Positions 14,635 through 24,907 are shown, counted from the stretch's first letter. The stretch: DNA of 52,666 bases from Paludibacteraceae bacterium (GCA_017546705.1 JAFYSB010000023.1:1-52666), one strand, 5' to 3'. Made by a program: numbers and translations. The notes: generated from the letters alone by a model not told the origin.

Positions 14635-16380
14635 TTATTGTTGCAATGCATCTAGACCTGCGGTGAGGGCAAAGAGGGTAACATTCCAGTTGATAGTTAC
14701 CTCGTTGGACGCATAGCTAGGCTGAAAATCCAAGTAACTCTCATCGGCTGACACATTCTTAGGATAGCGTACACCATCAGTTTCAGCATCTTGTCGCATA
14801 CGATTAGGTCCGCCAGCCAGGAATCCTGGCAAAGTACCTTTGGGATGGCTGTAGGAGAGACGATGGTGAGGATCTTTGGTTGGACGCGTACCAAAACCTG
14901 TCACATAGCAGAAGCCTGTCGCATTTTGACCAAGAACATGGTTGAGGCAACGTTCTGCATTTACCAAATATTTCTCCTCGCCTGTTAAGCGATATGCATA
15001 GAGACACTCTACACCGCGCCAGCAACATCCCTCGGAGTTGCACCCCCAGAAGAAATCCTCTTCTCTATTGCCATATGGCGAACGGTGAACAGAGATGGTT
15101 TCTGCTTCTTCTATATAAGGCATCAAATGTGCCAATAATGCAGTTTTTTTCTCTGCAGCGAATTCCTCTACACCTTGAGGATGTAGCATCCATTCAATCG
15201 AAGCCAACTCGGTAACATCTCCCCAAGTAGCTGGGGTAAATACTGCAGGACAATAGGCCAATGCAGCTTCGCGATATACATTATTCTGAGTAAGGAGATA
15301 AAGCTCCGTAGCAGCCCAATAGAACTCTCCTTGTACATCATAGTCATCATATGCACCAGTAATGATAGCAGGAGTATACTGCTCGTTCATGGCATTCTGG
15401 TCGTAATAAATAGCAGGATGTGCCAATGCCCAATCCCATGCTTGCAAAGCGGCTGTCGTTGCTTCTGCTACAAAGCTAGGATATACATCCTCATAAGGCG
15501 CATATACGCGTGCTGCTAATGCCATTGTGGCTGCGAAATCAAGTGCCGCTGCGGTAGTCTTGAGCACCACATAACGAGGTTTTTGACATTCGTCAGGACG
15601 AATGAAACTCTCAAACTCGGGGTTGGTAAGTTTGTGATACACGCCTCCGTCAGTGTCTTGCATAGTGAGCATCCAGCGGATGTTATACATCGCTTCTGCC
15701 AACATATCAGGTACGCGCAGTCCTGATTCTGGGATATTGAGCGACAGGGTATCATAGTAAGCCGACAGCTGCTCATATGCCATAAGGAACACTCCCATCG
15801 TATAACCGCTATTGACAATATACTTATTATAATCTCCTGCGTCGTACCAGCCGCCTGGTGACGCGATCACAGTGTTCGCAGGGCGCTCGTCAGTAGCTGC
15901 TGATGGGTGTACGAGTACATGGTCATCAGGGTGACCAGCAGGACGTGCATATCCCTCTGCGAAAGGTTCCTCAATAGGCATAGCTGTGCGTTGGTGATAG
16001 AAAGCCCGCAATGCTTGGCGGGTGAGTGAGCGATAAGGGCGCTCTGCGATAATCATTTGGGCTGATTGCTCAAGCACATGCAAGGTGTAGGTGCCAGGGG
16101 TGGTGAGAGCTGAGAAGTCCACCAGTTGGCGTGGTTTACCCGAGATAGGATTGAGCATTGTGGTTGAAGCCGTACCAGTCCAGACCGTATCGCCACTTGC
16201 CGAAAGGATAGACACGGAGCATGGCGCAGCATCTGCTGTGCATACATCAATCGTGGCTGTCTTCTCTTGCAAAGGACGAAAACCAACTTGATTGAGACGA
16301 ATCTCCAGAGAAGACGAAGTGTGCTTACACCCAGTGAGGAGGGCGCAAGCACACGCGAGAAGAAAATAGGATCGTTTCAT
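14635..16380 (-). CDS. GH9 endo-beta-1,4-glucanase lipoprotein
   Basis: 581 residues. Lipoprotein signal ending LLTGC (Cys18), so membrane-anchored, probably facing the periplasm or cell surface. Residues about 25-110 form the N-terminal Ig-like domain of CelD-type GH9 enzymes. The catalytic domain has GGWYDAGDYNKY with the base pair Asp180/Asp183, a CHxR-type HHRLS motif near 500, and the general acid Glu560 in SNEVTINWN. It hydrolyses cellulose, cello-oligosaccharides or mixed-linkage glucan; the exact substrate cannot be read from sequence. It starts 2 bases after the transporter gene. Confidence 0.92.
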   Translation of the reverse strand: MKRSYFLLACACALLTGCKHTSSSLEIRLNQVGFRPLQEKTATIDVCTADAAPCSVSILSASGDTVWTGTASTTMLNPISGKPRQLVDFSALTTPGTYTLHVLEQSAQMIIAERPYRSLTRQALRAFYHQRTAMPIEEPFAEGYARPAGHPDDHVLVHPSAATDERPANTVIASPGGWYDAGDYNKYIVNSGYTMGVFLMAYEQLSAYYDTLSLNIPESGLRVPDMLAEAMYNIRWMLTMQDTDGGVYHKLTNPEFESFIRPDECQKPRYVVLKTTAAALDFAATMALAARVYAPYEDVYPSFVAEATTAALQAWDWALAHPAIYYDQNAMNEQYTPAIITGAYDDYDVQGEFYWAATELYLLTQNNVYREAALAYCPAVFTPATWGDVTELASIEWMLHPQGVEEFAAEKKTALLAHLMPYIEEAETISVHRSPYGNREEDFFWGCNSEGCCWRGVECLYAYRLTGEEKYLVNAERCLNHVLGQNATGFCYVTGFGTRPTKDPHHRLSYSHPKGTLPGFLAGGPNRMRQDAETDGVRYPKNVSADESYLDFQPSYASNEVTINWNVTLFALTAGLDALQQ

Positions 16381-16382
16381 TA

Positions 16383-17726
16383 TTATTTCTTAATAGGAAA
16401 TTTATAGGCTAATATACCCATGATGAGTGCGATTGCCGCAGGGAAGAGCGAGAAGAGCGACCAAACCATGGTGCGCACAGATTCCTCATTGGTGATCGTG
16501 ACAATCGTCTCACCCGTTAGCACATTGGTCTCAGATACTAATCCTGCCATACCCAATAGTAGGGCTATCAAACTACCTGATATAGCTCCACCCAACTTCT
16601 GCGCCATCGTACCGGAAGAGAAGATTAACCCCGTAGAGCTAGTACCATTCTTTTCGGTGGCATAATCAGCCACATCGGCATACATGGACCATAGTAGTGG
16701 GGAATACAATCCCGCACCAATAGAGGTGAGGATGGATATAGCCACCATGAGCCAAATATAGGCGGGGCTCATTGGTATGAAGAAATAGCCTACAGAGAAC
16801 ACGCAGCAAATAACCGATGCCCATACAAAGGCCATACGCTTGGAGCCAATCCAGCGTGTGAAGACAGGACTGATGGCACCAAAGATCATACAGGTGACTT
16901 CGCTAAAGGCCATAAAGACGGTATAGTTGATAATCAGTTTTCCTACTGTGACATCTCCACCAAGGCAATAGGTAAGCATATAGCCAGCCGCAGCATAGCG
17001 GAAGCCGTTGAAGAAATTGGTACATACTGCTACCAATGTCATATACACCCAAGGACGATTGCGGAAGAGGTCGCCATATTGGCGAAAACTGAATTTCTCT
17101 GCACGCACAGGCTTGCAGCGCTCTTGCGTGAGCAAACCACAAGCGAGGGTCATAGCAGCAGCCACGAGTCCAAAGAGGGCGCCAAGTACGGCATATTGGT
17201 GTTGAGCGGTACCACCAATCAATTTTTGCAGATATGGGAAAGAGAGCAATGTGATGAATCCCATCGCGTACGCACCCACCATGCGATATGCCGAAAATTG
17301 GTTTTTCTCATTATCATCCTCGGTCATCACACCAAGGAGTGAGCCGTAAGGTACATTAACCATCGTATATACCGCCATCATGAGCAGATAGAGGGTGTAT
17401 GCCCATATGCGCTTGCCCGTCATACCCAATTCGGGTGTGAAAAATAGCAGGGCGAAGATGAGTCCAAACGGTATAGCACCAAAGATGAGCCATGGGCGGT
17501 AGGTGCCCCAGCGTGATTGGGTGCGATCAGCAATGCTTCCCATCAATGGATCGGTCACCACATCGAAGAGGCGTGCGAGCAGCATCAGCGCCGCAGTGTC
17601 TGCGAAGGTGAGACCGAACACATTGGTGAAGAACAAGGGAAAAGCGATGGACATGATTTTCCAAGTGATGCCGCCAGCAGCGGCATCACCTAGAGCATAT
17701 CCGATTTTTTCCTTAATAGTAGCCAT
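16383..17726 (-). CDS. GPH-family (MelB-like) sugar:cation symporter
   Basis: 447 residues with about twelve hydrophobic segments, an inner-membrane MFS transporter. The N-terminus GYALGDAAAGGITWK and the block RLFDVVTDPLMGSIADRTQSRWGTYRPW (read as two parts, near residue 52-79) are the glycoside-pentoside-hexuronide signature. It probably carries cellobiose or short beta-glucan oligosaccharides into the cytoplasm. The start codon overlaps the stop of the glycan-binding lipoprotein by one base (TAATG), suggesting translational coupling. Confidence 0.9.
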   Translation of the reverse strand: MATIKEKIGYALGDAAAGGITWKIMSIAFPLFFTNVFGLTFADTAALMLLARLFDVVTDPLMGSIADRTQSRWGTYRPWLIFGAIPFGLIFALLFFTPELGMTGKRIWAYTLYLLMMAVYTMVNVPYGSLLGVMTEDDNEKNQFSAYRMVGAYAMGFITLLSFPYLQKLIGGTAQHQYAVLGALFGLVAAAMTLACGLLTQERCKPVRAEKFSFRQYGDLFRNRPWVYMTLVAVCTNFFNGFRYAAAGYMLTYCLGGDVTVGKLIINYTVFMAFSEVTCMIFGAISPVFTRWIGSKRMAFVWASVICCVFSVGYFFIPMSPAYIWLMVAISILTSIGAGLYSPLLWSMYADVADYATEKNGTSSTGLIFSSGTMAQKLGGAISGSLIALLLGMAGLVSETNVLTGETIVTITNEESVRTMVWSLFSLFPAAIALIMGILAYKFPIKK

Positions 17727-18961
17727 TATTTAAAGGTAATCTTAGTTACGGTCAAACCAAATCCCACTACAGACATTGCGCCGGTACGATCAACGGCCTC
17801 TTTGCCCGCAGCCTCGTATGTGAAGCTATATGGATTAGGTTGATTTTCCATACCATCTACTTGTGGTAGGAAGTCGTAATCCCACCATGGTGTGGTAACG
17901 CGCATAGCGTGGTAATCCGCCGCAGGTACTTCGTAGTACACATAGATAGTAGCACCCACAGGCACAGCAGCCATTGCACTAGCATCTACCTTCACGAGGT
18001 CAGCATTCCAGTCGATGGTAACAGCCCCAGTCCAGATAGTAGTCTCGGATGGAACAAGGGTCTTAACCTGCTCAACGGCACCTTCGTTGGTGATGAAGAG
18101 CACAGCAGAGCCATCCTCGTTGTACATAGCAAGGGTATATTCGCCCACTTCTACGGCAGGAGCAGTAAGGGTAACTGAAGTTTCAGTGACTTGCAATTCT
18201 GTAATTTCAGTATCATTAACTTTTACCTTTGCCACATGTTGCAAGTTGACACCAGTGATTACCCATGTGTTACCCGCAGGCATTTCTTGGAAGCCAGCCA
18301 ATGCTACAGCACCATTATGTACATCTATATTATCCGCGCCATAGATTTTGCCTTCAGCATCTTGCAGAAGGAGGAAATAACTACCATCGTTTGTCTCTGG
18401 AAGGATGAATTTGAGGAATCCATCCTCTTGGTAGGTTGGGGTAATAGTATGTACTACCTTGCCGCCAAAAAGGTCGTTGGAGATAATGACATTCTTAGCT
18501 TTGCTGAGGTTTTGTCCATCGATTTGTGTCTCCACACCAGGAGCTAGGTGACGACCAGCAGCAGGAGCTGCGGAGTATGGGTCATAGTCGTATGGATGCA
18601 CGGTAACGGTACCCGTACGCTCAGTACGCAAACCAGCATCTGTTACAGCTTCTATAGTGAGGTTATAATTACCTGCAGGGAAACACATATCAATCTTAAT
18701 ACCCGTATAAACCAATTGTTTATCAAGATACCAGTTAATAGTAGTATATTTAGATGGAGTAACAGTCACCGAGTCATACAGTGGTGTATCTGGATTCAAC
18801 AAATCATAGGTAAATGTACCCGTACCCGATTCGTTGTAAGGGGTCAGGATGATAGGAGCGTCATTGGGAGACTGGGTGTCAAATGGCGCTTCTGGCTGAC
18901 ATCCTGTGAGGATAGTTGCAGCTGCTAAAGCAATAAGCAGCAATATATTTTTCGTTTTCAT
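17726..18961 (-). CDS. surface glycan-binding lipoprotein (SusE-position, IPT/TIG-like)
   Basis: 411 residues. Lipoprotein signal ending ILTGC (Cys21). Ig-like beta domains follow: a PKD-like part with CFPAGNYNLTIEAVTDAG near 92-110, then TIG-like repeats containing GQNLSKAKNVIIS and TGVNLQHVAKVKVN. The C-terminal domain is rich in Trp and Tyr (TTPWWDYDF). The position directly after susD is that of surface glycan-binding proteins that hold the polysaccharide on the cell surface. No catalytic residues. Ligand assignment (beta-glucan) rests on the neighbours. Confidence 0.8.
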   Translation of the reverse strand: MKTKNILLLIALAAATILTGCQPEAPFDTQSPNDAPIILTPYNESGTGTFTYDLLNPDTPLYDSVTVTPSKYTTINWYLDKQLVYTGIKIDMCFPAGNYNLTIEAVTDAGLRTERTGTVTVHPYDYDPYSAAPAAGRHLAPGVETQIDGQNLSKAKNVIISNDLFGGKVVHTITPTYQEDGFLKFILPETNDGSYFLLLQDAEGKIYGADNIDVHNGAVALAGFQEMPAGNTWVITGVNLQHVAKVKVNDTEITELQVTETSVTLTAPAVEVGEYTLAMYNEDGSAVLFITNEGAVEQVKTLVPSETTIWTGAVTIDWNADLVKVDASAMAAVPVGATIYVYYEVPAADYHAMRVTTPWWDYDFLPQVDGMENQPNPYSFTYEAAGKEAVDRTGAMSVVGFGLTVTKITFK

Positions 18962-19000
18962 AACTAGAAATATTAGTGATTAAATTACTATACTACTCCG

Positions 19001-20683
19001 TTATTTCACATCCCACCATAGGCGAGCATGCCATGAATAGTTGCCCACGCGATGTACAGCCGCATCGTAAGCCTCCTTGCTATAAGTTTGCTCTTTGAGC
19101 GGATAGCAAAGGCGTACAGGGATTTCAGCGCCATCAATGAGTGGGTTCTTGGAATTAGGAGCTTTGAGCTTTGGCCAGTCAGAGCGACGAAGATTGGACC
19201 AGCACTCGGCTGGGTTGTGGAAGTGGAGAATCCATGCTTGGGTATTGATTTGGCTCTTCTGTTGCTCTTGTACAGCACCAAAAGCGATAGCTGGTTGAGC
19301 GATATAGTCAGCAAACTCGGCATCGGTGATAGCTGTACAACCGTAGTAAGTAGCCAGCATGTCCATAGCAGCACGGATACCTGCTTCGTACATTGCTTTC
19401 GCATCATCAGCAGTCCATCCTAGTACAGCCGCCTCTGCGCGCAGGAAGCATACTTCGGCGTAGGTCATGATCACGCCAGGGTTGTCCGAGCGGAGGAAGT
19501 TATTAGCGAGTTTAGGCATCAACCAGCGTGGATTGCTGCCTGGATTGTAGTCAGGATGTGCAGCTTGGATACTTGCTACTTGCTCCGCCAATGGGCTACC
19601 TGGTAGTTCTGGATAGGTAGGCCAGTTGTCCCAAGAGAACTCACCAGGAGCAATCATGTGCACCACTTTCGTACCAGGATTAGCGGCTTGAGTAGCCATG
19701 ACAGCTTCTGTCATATCAATACGACCATCTGCTGATGAGAGCGACATAAAGTCGTCGATAAAGAAGCGGCAAAGGCGCAAGGTACGAGGGTCATTATTGT
19801 TGTAGAGTTGCTCCCAAAGCGTTTGGCAGATATAGGATGGGTTGTTAGCAGGGTCGTTGCCGTAGAAGAACTTGGACATAGCGTTGCCGCGGAAGTCAGA
19901 GTAGGACTCTTGTCCGAAGCTGTAACTAACATTCAAATGCTTCACGCATGCATCTTGTGCAGCGCTAGTCATCACACCAGCAGCCAATGCTGCGGTAAAC
20001 TCCTCTTTAGCCAAATCTGGCAATATATCAGAAATACGCATCGCGTAGCGCAAGCGCAACGAGTTAGCAAATGCTCTCCATGCATCGATATTGCCACCAA
20101 ACATAGGATCGCTGCTGATAGGAGTAGCATTGATGTTCATTTGAGCAGCAGCATCTTTGAGCTCCGTAAAGAACGCGCGATAGAGATCCTCTTGCGTGTC
20201 ATAAGCAGGTTTGGAGTTGCCAGTAATATAACCGAGACCTGCCTCGGCAAAAGGTACATCACCATAGAAATCAGCGAGCAGCGCACCTGTATAGACGCGG
20301 AAGATACGCAGTGCAGCATTGATATTCACTTGTTCGAGATCGTCTTTGGTATTCTCAATCGCATCGGTAAGGTTGCGAATAGCACCAGGATAGAGGTTGT
20401 TCCAAGGACGTGACATCTCGTTGTCATCCATACGGTGTTGTCCGCCGTAGTTGGTGGTGTTCCAACAACCCATGAGCTGTTGCGTGAACGCATAGGTATA
20501 GAGTCGATGCACATCGACATAGTTCATATCACCAAACATTTGAAGCTCAGCATAGGTGAGCTGCGATGCTGGATTGACATAGGCAGCCTTAGTAGGATCG
20601 GTATTGATCTCCTCGTACACCTTGTCGGAACAAGATGCAAGAACGGCAGCCACAGCGAACATTATAAAAAGTTTCTTAATCAT
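19001..20683 (-). CDS. SusD/RagB-family outer-membrane glycan-binding lipoprotein
   Basis: 560 residues. Lipoprotein signal ending VLASC (Cys18). The region around WNNLYPGAIRNLTDAIENT and ALLADFYGDVPFAEA is typical of the SusD-like_2 group, and the C-terminal WSNLRRSDWPKL block also fits. It forms a lid on the SusC pore and binds incoming oligosaccharide. Located 20 bases after susC in the same orientation, the conserved pair arrangement. Full length for the family. Confidence 0.93.
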   Translation of the reverse strand: MIKKLFIMFAVAAVLASCSDKVYEEINTDPTKAAYVNPASQLTYAELQMFGDMNYVDVHRLYTYAFTQQLMGCWNTTNYGGQHRMDDNEMSRPWNNLYPGAIRNLTDAIENTKDDLEQVNINAALRIFRVYTGALLADFYGDVPFAEAGLGYITGNSKPAYDTQEDLYRAFFTELKDAAAQMNINATPISSDPMFGGNIDAWRAFANSLRLRYAMRISDILPDLAKEEFTAALAAGVMTSAAQDACVKHLNVSYSFGQESYSDFRGNAMSKFFYGNDPANNPSYICQTLWEQLYNNNDPRTLRLCRFFIDDFMSLSSADGRIDMTEAVMATQAANPGTKVVHMIAPGEFSWDNWPTYPELPGSPLAEQVASIQAAHPDYNPGSNPRWLMPKLANNFLRSDNPGVIMTYAEVCFLRAEAAVLGWTADDAKAMYEAGIRAAMDMLATYYGCTAITDAEFADYIAQPAIAFGAVQEQQKSQINTQAWILHFHNPAECWSNLRRSDWPKLKAPNSKNPLIDGAEIPVRLCYPLKEQTYSKEAYDAAVHRVGNYSWHARLWWDVK

Positions 20684-20703
20684 AATCGTAAAGGTTTTCT
20701 GTG

Positions 20704-23700
20704 TTAGAACTTAAGGTTAACATTTAGACCATAACTACGACGGCTTGGCAATGAGCCATACTCCAATCCAAGACCAGAGGTGTTATATTGAGCGTCAGGA
20801 TCGATATCCTTGATATTCTTCCAAATGATGAATGGGTTACGAGCTACCACGCTAATACCTACATGCTTGAGTACACCCTTCTTGTCGAGCCACTCTTTAG
20901 GGAAGTCAAGACTGAGAGTGAGTTCGCGGCACTTGATATAGGAGTTGTCGTAGATAAAGAGCTCAGGAGAATTACGGGATACCTCCATCCAGTAGTCTTC
21001 TGGATTGATGTAGATGTCGTTCTCGCGGTATGTGCCATCGCCATTATCAATCACACCGTCCACTAGGTAACCGCCTGTAGCTACCCAACCACTGGTTACA
21101 CCAGCTGCACGGCGCTCCTCTTCTGATTGATACCACTCGGCACGACCTTCAAGGGTCTCAAGGGCTTTACCCGTTTCGAAAGAAGAACGTTGTGACATAG
21201 AGAAGATATCTGCACCTACCTTCACGTCGAAGAGGGCAGTCAGGCTGACCATCTTGTAGCGCAAGGTAGTGAGCACACCACCAGTCCAATCCCATTGTGC
21301 GTTGCCGAGCACTTTGTTTTCGCTAGTATAGGTAGGCAAACCTGTCTCACCATTAACGATTACGCGACCATCCTCGGTGCGAGCCAATGCAGGACCACAG
21401 ATAGCACCGTATTCTTCGCCTTCGCGAGCAGATACATATACGTTACACCAAGTAGCCTTTGCGAGTTCCAACTCACTAGTACCCTCGGTGAGCGAAAGCA
21501 CCTTGTTGTTGTTCTTAGACCAGTTGATATTCAAATCCCAGCTGAAGTCCTTGGTTTGGACTAAGCGAGAGCCGAAAGTAACTTCAAAACCTTGGTTGAG
21601 AATTTCACCAGCATTGATCATTCGTGAGTTGTATCCACTGGTAGGAGAAATAGCCATACCAATGATTTGGTCACGGGACTTCTGATGATAGAAAGTGAAG
21701 TCAAGACTGATACGTTGGTTGAGCCACTTGGTCTCAAAACCAGTTTCGATAGAGCGAGTGCGAGTAGGTTTGAGGTCGGCATTAGGAATCGTGTTTCCAT
21801 ATACATGACCAATGGTGTAACCTGAATAGCCAAATTGTGATTTGGTATAGCGCAAACTCAATTGATATGGGTCGGTATCGCTACCTACCTCAGCCCAACT
21901 GATACGTACCTTACCATAAGGTAATACCTTGCGATTGGACTTGATGAGCTCAGAGAATACCCACGAACCACTCACAGATGGATATACATACAAGTTGCTA
22001 CCGCTAGCCAAGGTAGAAGACTTGTCACCACGAACAGTAGCATCCAAATACAACATATGACGCCATCCGAAGTTGACAGAACCGAATACAGATACGATAC
22101 GCTTGTTGTATGTAGCTTCTTCTATAGATTGATCCTCGAAACTACCCATCGCAATCACCTCGCGAATACCCATGTTGGTACCTGTGTTGATGGTTGTACT
22201 GTTGTGTACATTATAGAGGTTAGCACCCGCAGTAGCAGTGAGGTCGAAGTCGCCCCAACTGTCGTTGTAGATAGCCAGCAATTCGGCATTGATCATGCGA
22301 TTGTTGAAATAGCTATTTTGCAAGCGACCAGCTTCATAACCAGGAGTGGTAGGATATTTGAAATCGGAGAATTCAAAGCGATTCAACTCAGCACCTACAG
22401 TGGCTTGCACCTTGAGTTGAGGGATGATATTGTAAACTATCTTACCATTCATACGCACAAGATCCTTGTATGATTGGTTCTTGTTCTTATTGATATCCCA
22501 GTATGGGTTCACATTGTATGGGTCCATACCATTCCAGTTTTGATACTCACCTGCTGCGGTCTCATAGTTCTTGAGCCATGATTGGTCATAGGTGGTGGAG
22601 AGTGTCATCAGGTTCTTACCTACATTGGACTTGTCGTCACCCAATGCAGGACGATTCTTCACATCTTCGTGGGTATAGTTGACGGTGAAATCCAGATCAA
22701 CAGGTCCGATGGATGTGTTGGCGCGTAGGTTCAAGGTGTTACGACTCATGCCTGAGTTAGGCAGAATGTCCTTGTTGCGCATATCGGTATAGGTGAAGCG
22801 AATACCTGTCTTACCCGTATTGGTAGATACGATGGCGGTATTCGTGGCAGTAAGACCAGTTTCAAAGAAATTAGCGGTGTTGTTAGGAATAATCAAGAAC
22901 GGATGCTCCTGACCATCGAAATAGCGAAGCATCAATCCGCCGTCAGCTTTTGGTCCCCAAGACTTGTTGGTATTGCTTACAGCATCCACGTTGTATTGGC
23001 CATCAGCTCCCATACCATATACTTGTTGTACATTATCCCACTTGCTGAGTTGGGATTCCATGGTATAAGTACCATTGTACTCTACCGCCCATTTAGAGTC
23101 GCCCGTGTCGGCCTTCTTGGTGGTGATAAGAATCACACCATGACTTGCACGGCTGCCATACAATGCGGCAGCAGCAGGACCTTTGAGTACGGACATTGAT
23201 TCGATGTCATCAGGGTTGATGGATGATATTCCATCACCGAGGTCGTAGCCACCTTCCGTGCCAGCAGAACCAAAATTGGTGTTGTCCATAGGTACACCGT
23301 CAATCACGTAGAGTGGTTGGTTGTTACCAGTCATCTCGGTCGTACCACGTAGCATGACGCGGGTTGAACCTGATGCACCAGAAGCGGTACCTTCTACCAC
23401 CAAACCTGCCACACGACCAGCCAATGAGTTGACTACATTCGTTTCTTTGGCTTTGGTCAGTTCGGTGCCTTTTACCTCGCCTACTTCATAGCCCAGCGCC
23501 TTACGATCGCGCTTGATACCCATAGCAGTAACTACCACTTCGGAGAGCACCTCAGTGTCCTCTTTCATAGTTACATTCAGGGTATTGCCAATCACTTTAA
23601 GAGTCTGAGTTGTATAACCTACATACGAGAACTCAAGTTCGTCGCCTAGGTTGGCCTCGATAGAATACTGACCATCCATATCGGTAATAGTACCGTTGGT

Positions 23701-23847
23701 GGTTCCTTTCACGTGTACACTTGCACCCATCAATGGACCATCTTTGTCCACAATCGTACCAGTTACGATGTTCTGTGCAAATGCCAAACTCGTAGTACCT
23801 AAGAATAGGGCTACGAGACACAGCATGTGTCTAAAATAGGACTTCAT
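20704..23847 (-). CDS. SusC/RagA TonB-dependent outer-membrane transporter
   Basis: 1047 residues. Signal peptide at 1-24 (cleavage after LAFA). A carboxypeptidase-regulatory-like domain covers about 26-105 (GTIVDKDGPLMGASVHVKGT). The TonB-box-like segment SEVVVTAMGIKR follows, then a plug domain with VNSLAGRVAGLVVEG, LRGTTEMTG and QPLYVIDGVPMDN up to about 240. The rest is a 22-strand barrel ending in a C-terminal Phe (NVNLKF). Imports glycan oligosaccharides using TonB energy. An unusual 15-bp inverted repeat lies in its 86-base leader. Confidence 0.95.
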   Translation of the reverse strand: MKSYFRHMLCLVALFLGTTSLAFAQNIVTGTIVDKDGPLMGASVHVKGTTNGTITDMDGQYSIEANLGDELEFSYVGYTTQTLKVIGNTLNVTMKEDTEVLSEVVVTAMGIKRDRKALGYEVGEVKGTELTKAKETNVVNSLAGRVAGLVVEGTASGASGSTRVMLRGTTEMTGNNQPLYVIDGVPMDNTNFGSAGTEGGYDLGDGISSINPDDIESMSVLKGPAAAALYGSRASHGVILITTKKADTGDSKWAVEYNGTYTMESQLSKWDNVQQVYGMGADGQYNVDAVSNTNKSWGPKADGGLMLRYFDGQEHPFLIIPNNTANFFETGLTATNTAIVSTNTGKTGIRFTYTDMRNKDILPNSGMSRNTLNLRANTSIGPVDLDFTVNYTHEDVKNRPALGDDKSNVGKNLMTLSTTYDQSWLKNYETAAGEYQNWNGMDPYNVNPYWDINKNKNQSYKDLVRMNGKIVYNIIPQLKVQATVGAELNRFEFSDFKYPTTPGYEAGRLQNSYFNNRMINAELLAIYNDSWGDFDLTATAGANLYNVHNSTTINTGTNMGIREVIAMGSFEDQSIEEATYNKRIVSVFGSVNFGWRHMLYLDATVRGDKSSTLASGSNLYVYPSVSGSWVFSELIKSNRKVLPYGKVRISWAEVGSDTDPYQLSLRYTKSQFGYSGYTIGHVYGNTIPNADLKPTRTRSIETGFETKWLNQRISLDFTFYHQKSRDQIIGMAISPTSGYNSRMINAGEILNQGFEVTFGSRLVQTKDFSWDLNINWSKNNNKVLSLTEGTSELELAKATWCNVYVSAREGEEYGAICGPALARTEDGRVIVNGETGLPTYTSENKVLGNAQWDWTGGVLTTLRYKMVSLTALFDVKVGADIFSMSQRSSFETGKALETLEGRAEWYQSEEERRAAGVTSGWVATGGYLVDGVIDNGDGTYRENDIYINPEDYWMEVSRNSPELFIYDNSYIKCRELTLSLDFPKEWLDKKGVLKHVGISVVARNPFIIWKNIKDIDPDAQYNTSGLGLEYGSLPSRRSYGLNVNLKF

Positions 23848-23886
23848 GTGAATTAGATTTTGGTTAATAATTAGTGTTATAAAAGT

Positions 23887-23917
23887 TCCTAATTGCCAGT
23901 TTAACTGGCAATTAGGA
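23887..23917. repeat. perfect 15-bp inverted repeat between PUL genes
   Basis: TCCTAATTGCCAGTT (23887-23901), one central base, then its exact complement (23903-23917). It lies in the 86-base gap between the duplicated-domain protein and susC. On the minus strand no strong T-run follows. Possible roles are partial termination, an RNase-resistant mRNA end, or a regulator site. Confidence 0.8.
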
Positions 23918-23933
23918 CATTGGATTCGATCAA

Positions 23934-24860
23934 TTAGCGAACGATCATCTTGCGACCGTTGAGGATGATGATACCTTTGTAACTCTCATCCACTATTTGA
24001 CCCATCAGGTTGTAGCGAATGCCATCGTTCTTAATAGCCACATTTTCTACCTTGGTAGGAAGAATCTCAATAGGAGAAAGACTCACTTTCTTTACATTGA
24101 AACCATGACCATGGATAGCGAATCCGCGCTCTGCCACAATAGTTTTAATATCTTGAGTAAGTACCAAAGTTGCTACAGTGTCGGTGGTAAAATCCACTTG
24201 TCCTGGAGTTCCAGGAAGGGTATTCCACCAGCCATCGTCAAACTTATATGCAGAATATGCGTTGTCCTCAGTAGGAGCTGGCTCAAATTGGAAGTACAAT
24301 GTTGTTTCTACTTCAAGTTGTGCGAAAGTCGCTTGACTGAGGAATTTCCACTCTCTGTAAGCTGCGTTTTCTGTATCGCTTTCAGCAATGTGCCATGATA
24401 CAAAATGGTCGCCCTCCCAAAGCACGTCACCTTGTGGTTGTGGTTCTTCACCCGCTTCGTCAGTCAAAGTAGCTTTCACTACATTGAAACCATGACCATG
24501 GATCGCAAAACCGCCCTCTGCAATAGCGTCCTTCACCTCTTGAGTGATAGGCAATTTAGCTACGATATTTCCAGAAAAGTCTGTACCAGATTGTCCTGGC
24601 AATAGTACCCAACTCCAGTTGTCGATTTGATATTTAGCATATTCTGCACCTACTGCTTGCTCCATGTAGAAGCAAACGGTACTCCCCACTTCATATGCAG
24701 CAAAATCTGCTTGACCAAGGTGTTTCCATTCACGGTGCTCACTACCTTCTGGCTCTTCCCAAGATACATACCAACTGCCTTCCCAAAGAACTGTTTCTGC
24801 AGCAAAAATGCTAGTCATAGCCATGATGCTAAGTACTAAAAATGTAAAAATCTTTTTCAT
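23934..24860 (-). CDS. secreted protein with two homologous Trp-rich domains and T9SS-type tail
   Basis: 308 residues. Signal peptide at 1-20 (cleavage near SIFAAE). Two related domains, about 23-135 and 147-262, each begin VLWEG, carry an (R)EWK(H/F)L(G/S)QA(D/T)FA core and end with an identical GFAIHGHGFNV motif. The last 35 residues (YNLMGQIVDESYKGIIILNG...) match the C-terminal tail common to Bacteroidales proteins targeted to type IX secretion. Not a glycosidase by any motif I know. The repeated Trp and position between GH5 and susC suggest a beta-glucan-binding surface protein. Domain family not named. Confidence 0.7.
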   Translation of the reverse strand: MKKIFTFLVLSIMAMTSIFAAETVLWEGSWYVSWEEPEGSEHREWKHLGQADFAAYEVGSTVCFYMEQAVGAEYAKYQIDNWSWVLLPGQSGTDFSGNIVAKLPITQEVKDAIAEGGFAIHGHGFNVVKATLTDEAGEEPQPQGDVLWEGDHFVSWHIAESDTENAAYREWKFLSQATFAQLEVETTLYFQFEPAPTEDNAYSAYKFDDGWWNTLPGTPGQVDFTTDTVATLVLTQDIKTIVAERGFAIHGHGFNVKKVSLSPIEILPTKVENVAIKNDGIRYNLMGQIVDESYKGIIILNGRKMIVR

Positions 24861-24907
24861 AATTCGTTCAATTTTAATAGTTAATAAATATGTTTACTTT
24901 GAATATG

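Noticed and set aside
22057-22473. 138-codon open frame antisense to susC, and similar long antisense frames in susD, GH9 and the transporter
   Set aside because: They lie wholly inside firmly identified genes, have no promoter element and no recognisable motif; long antisense frames are expected from codon bias.
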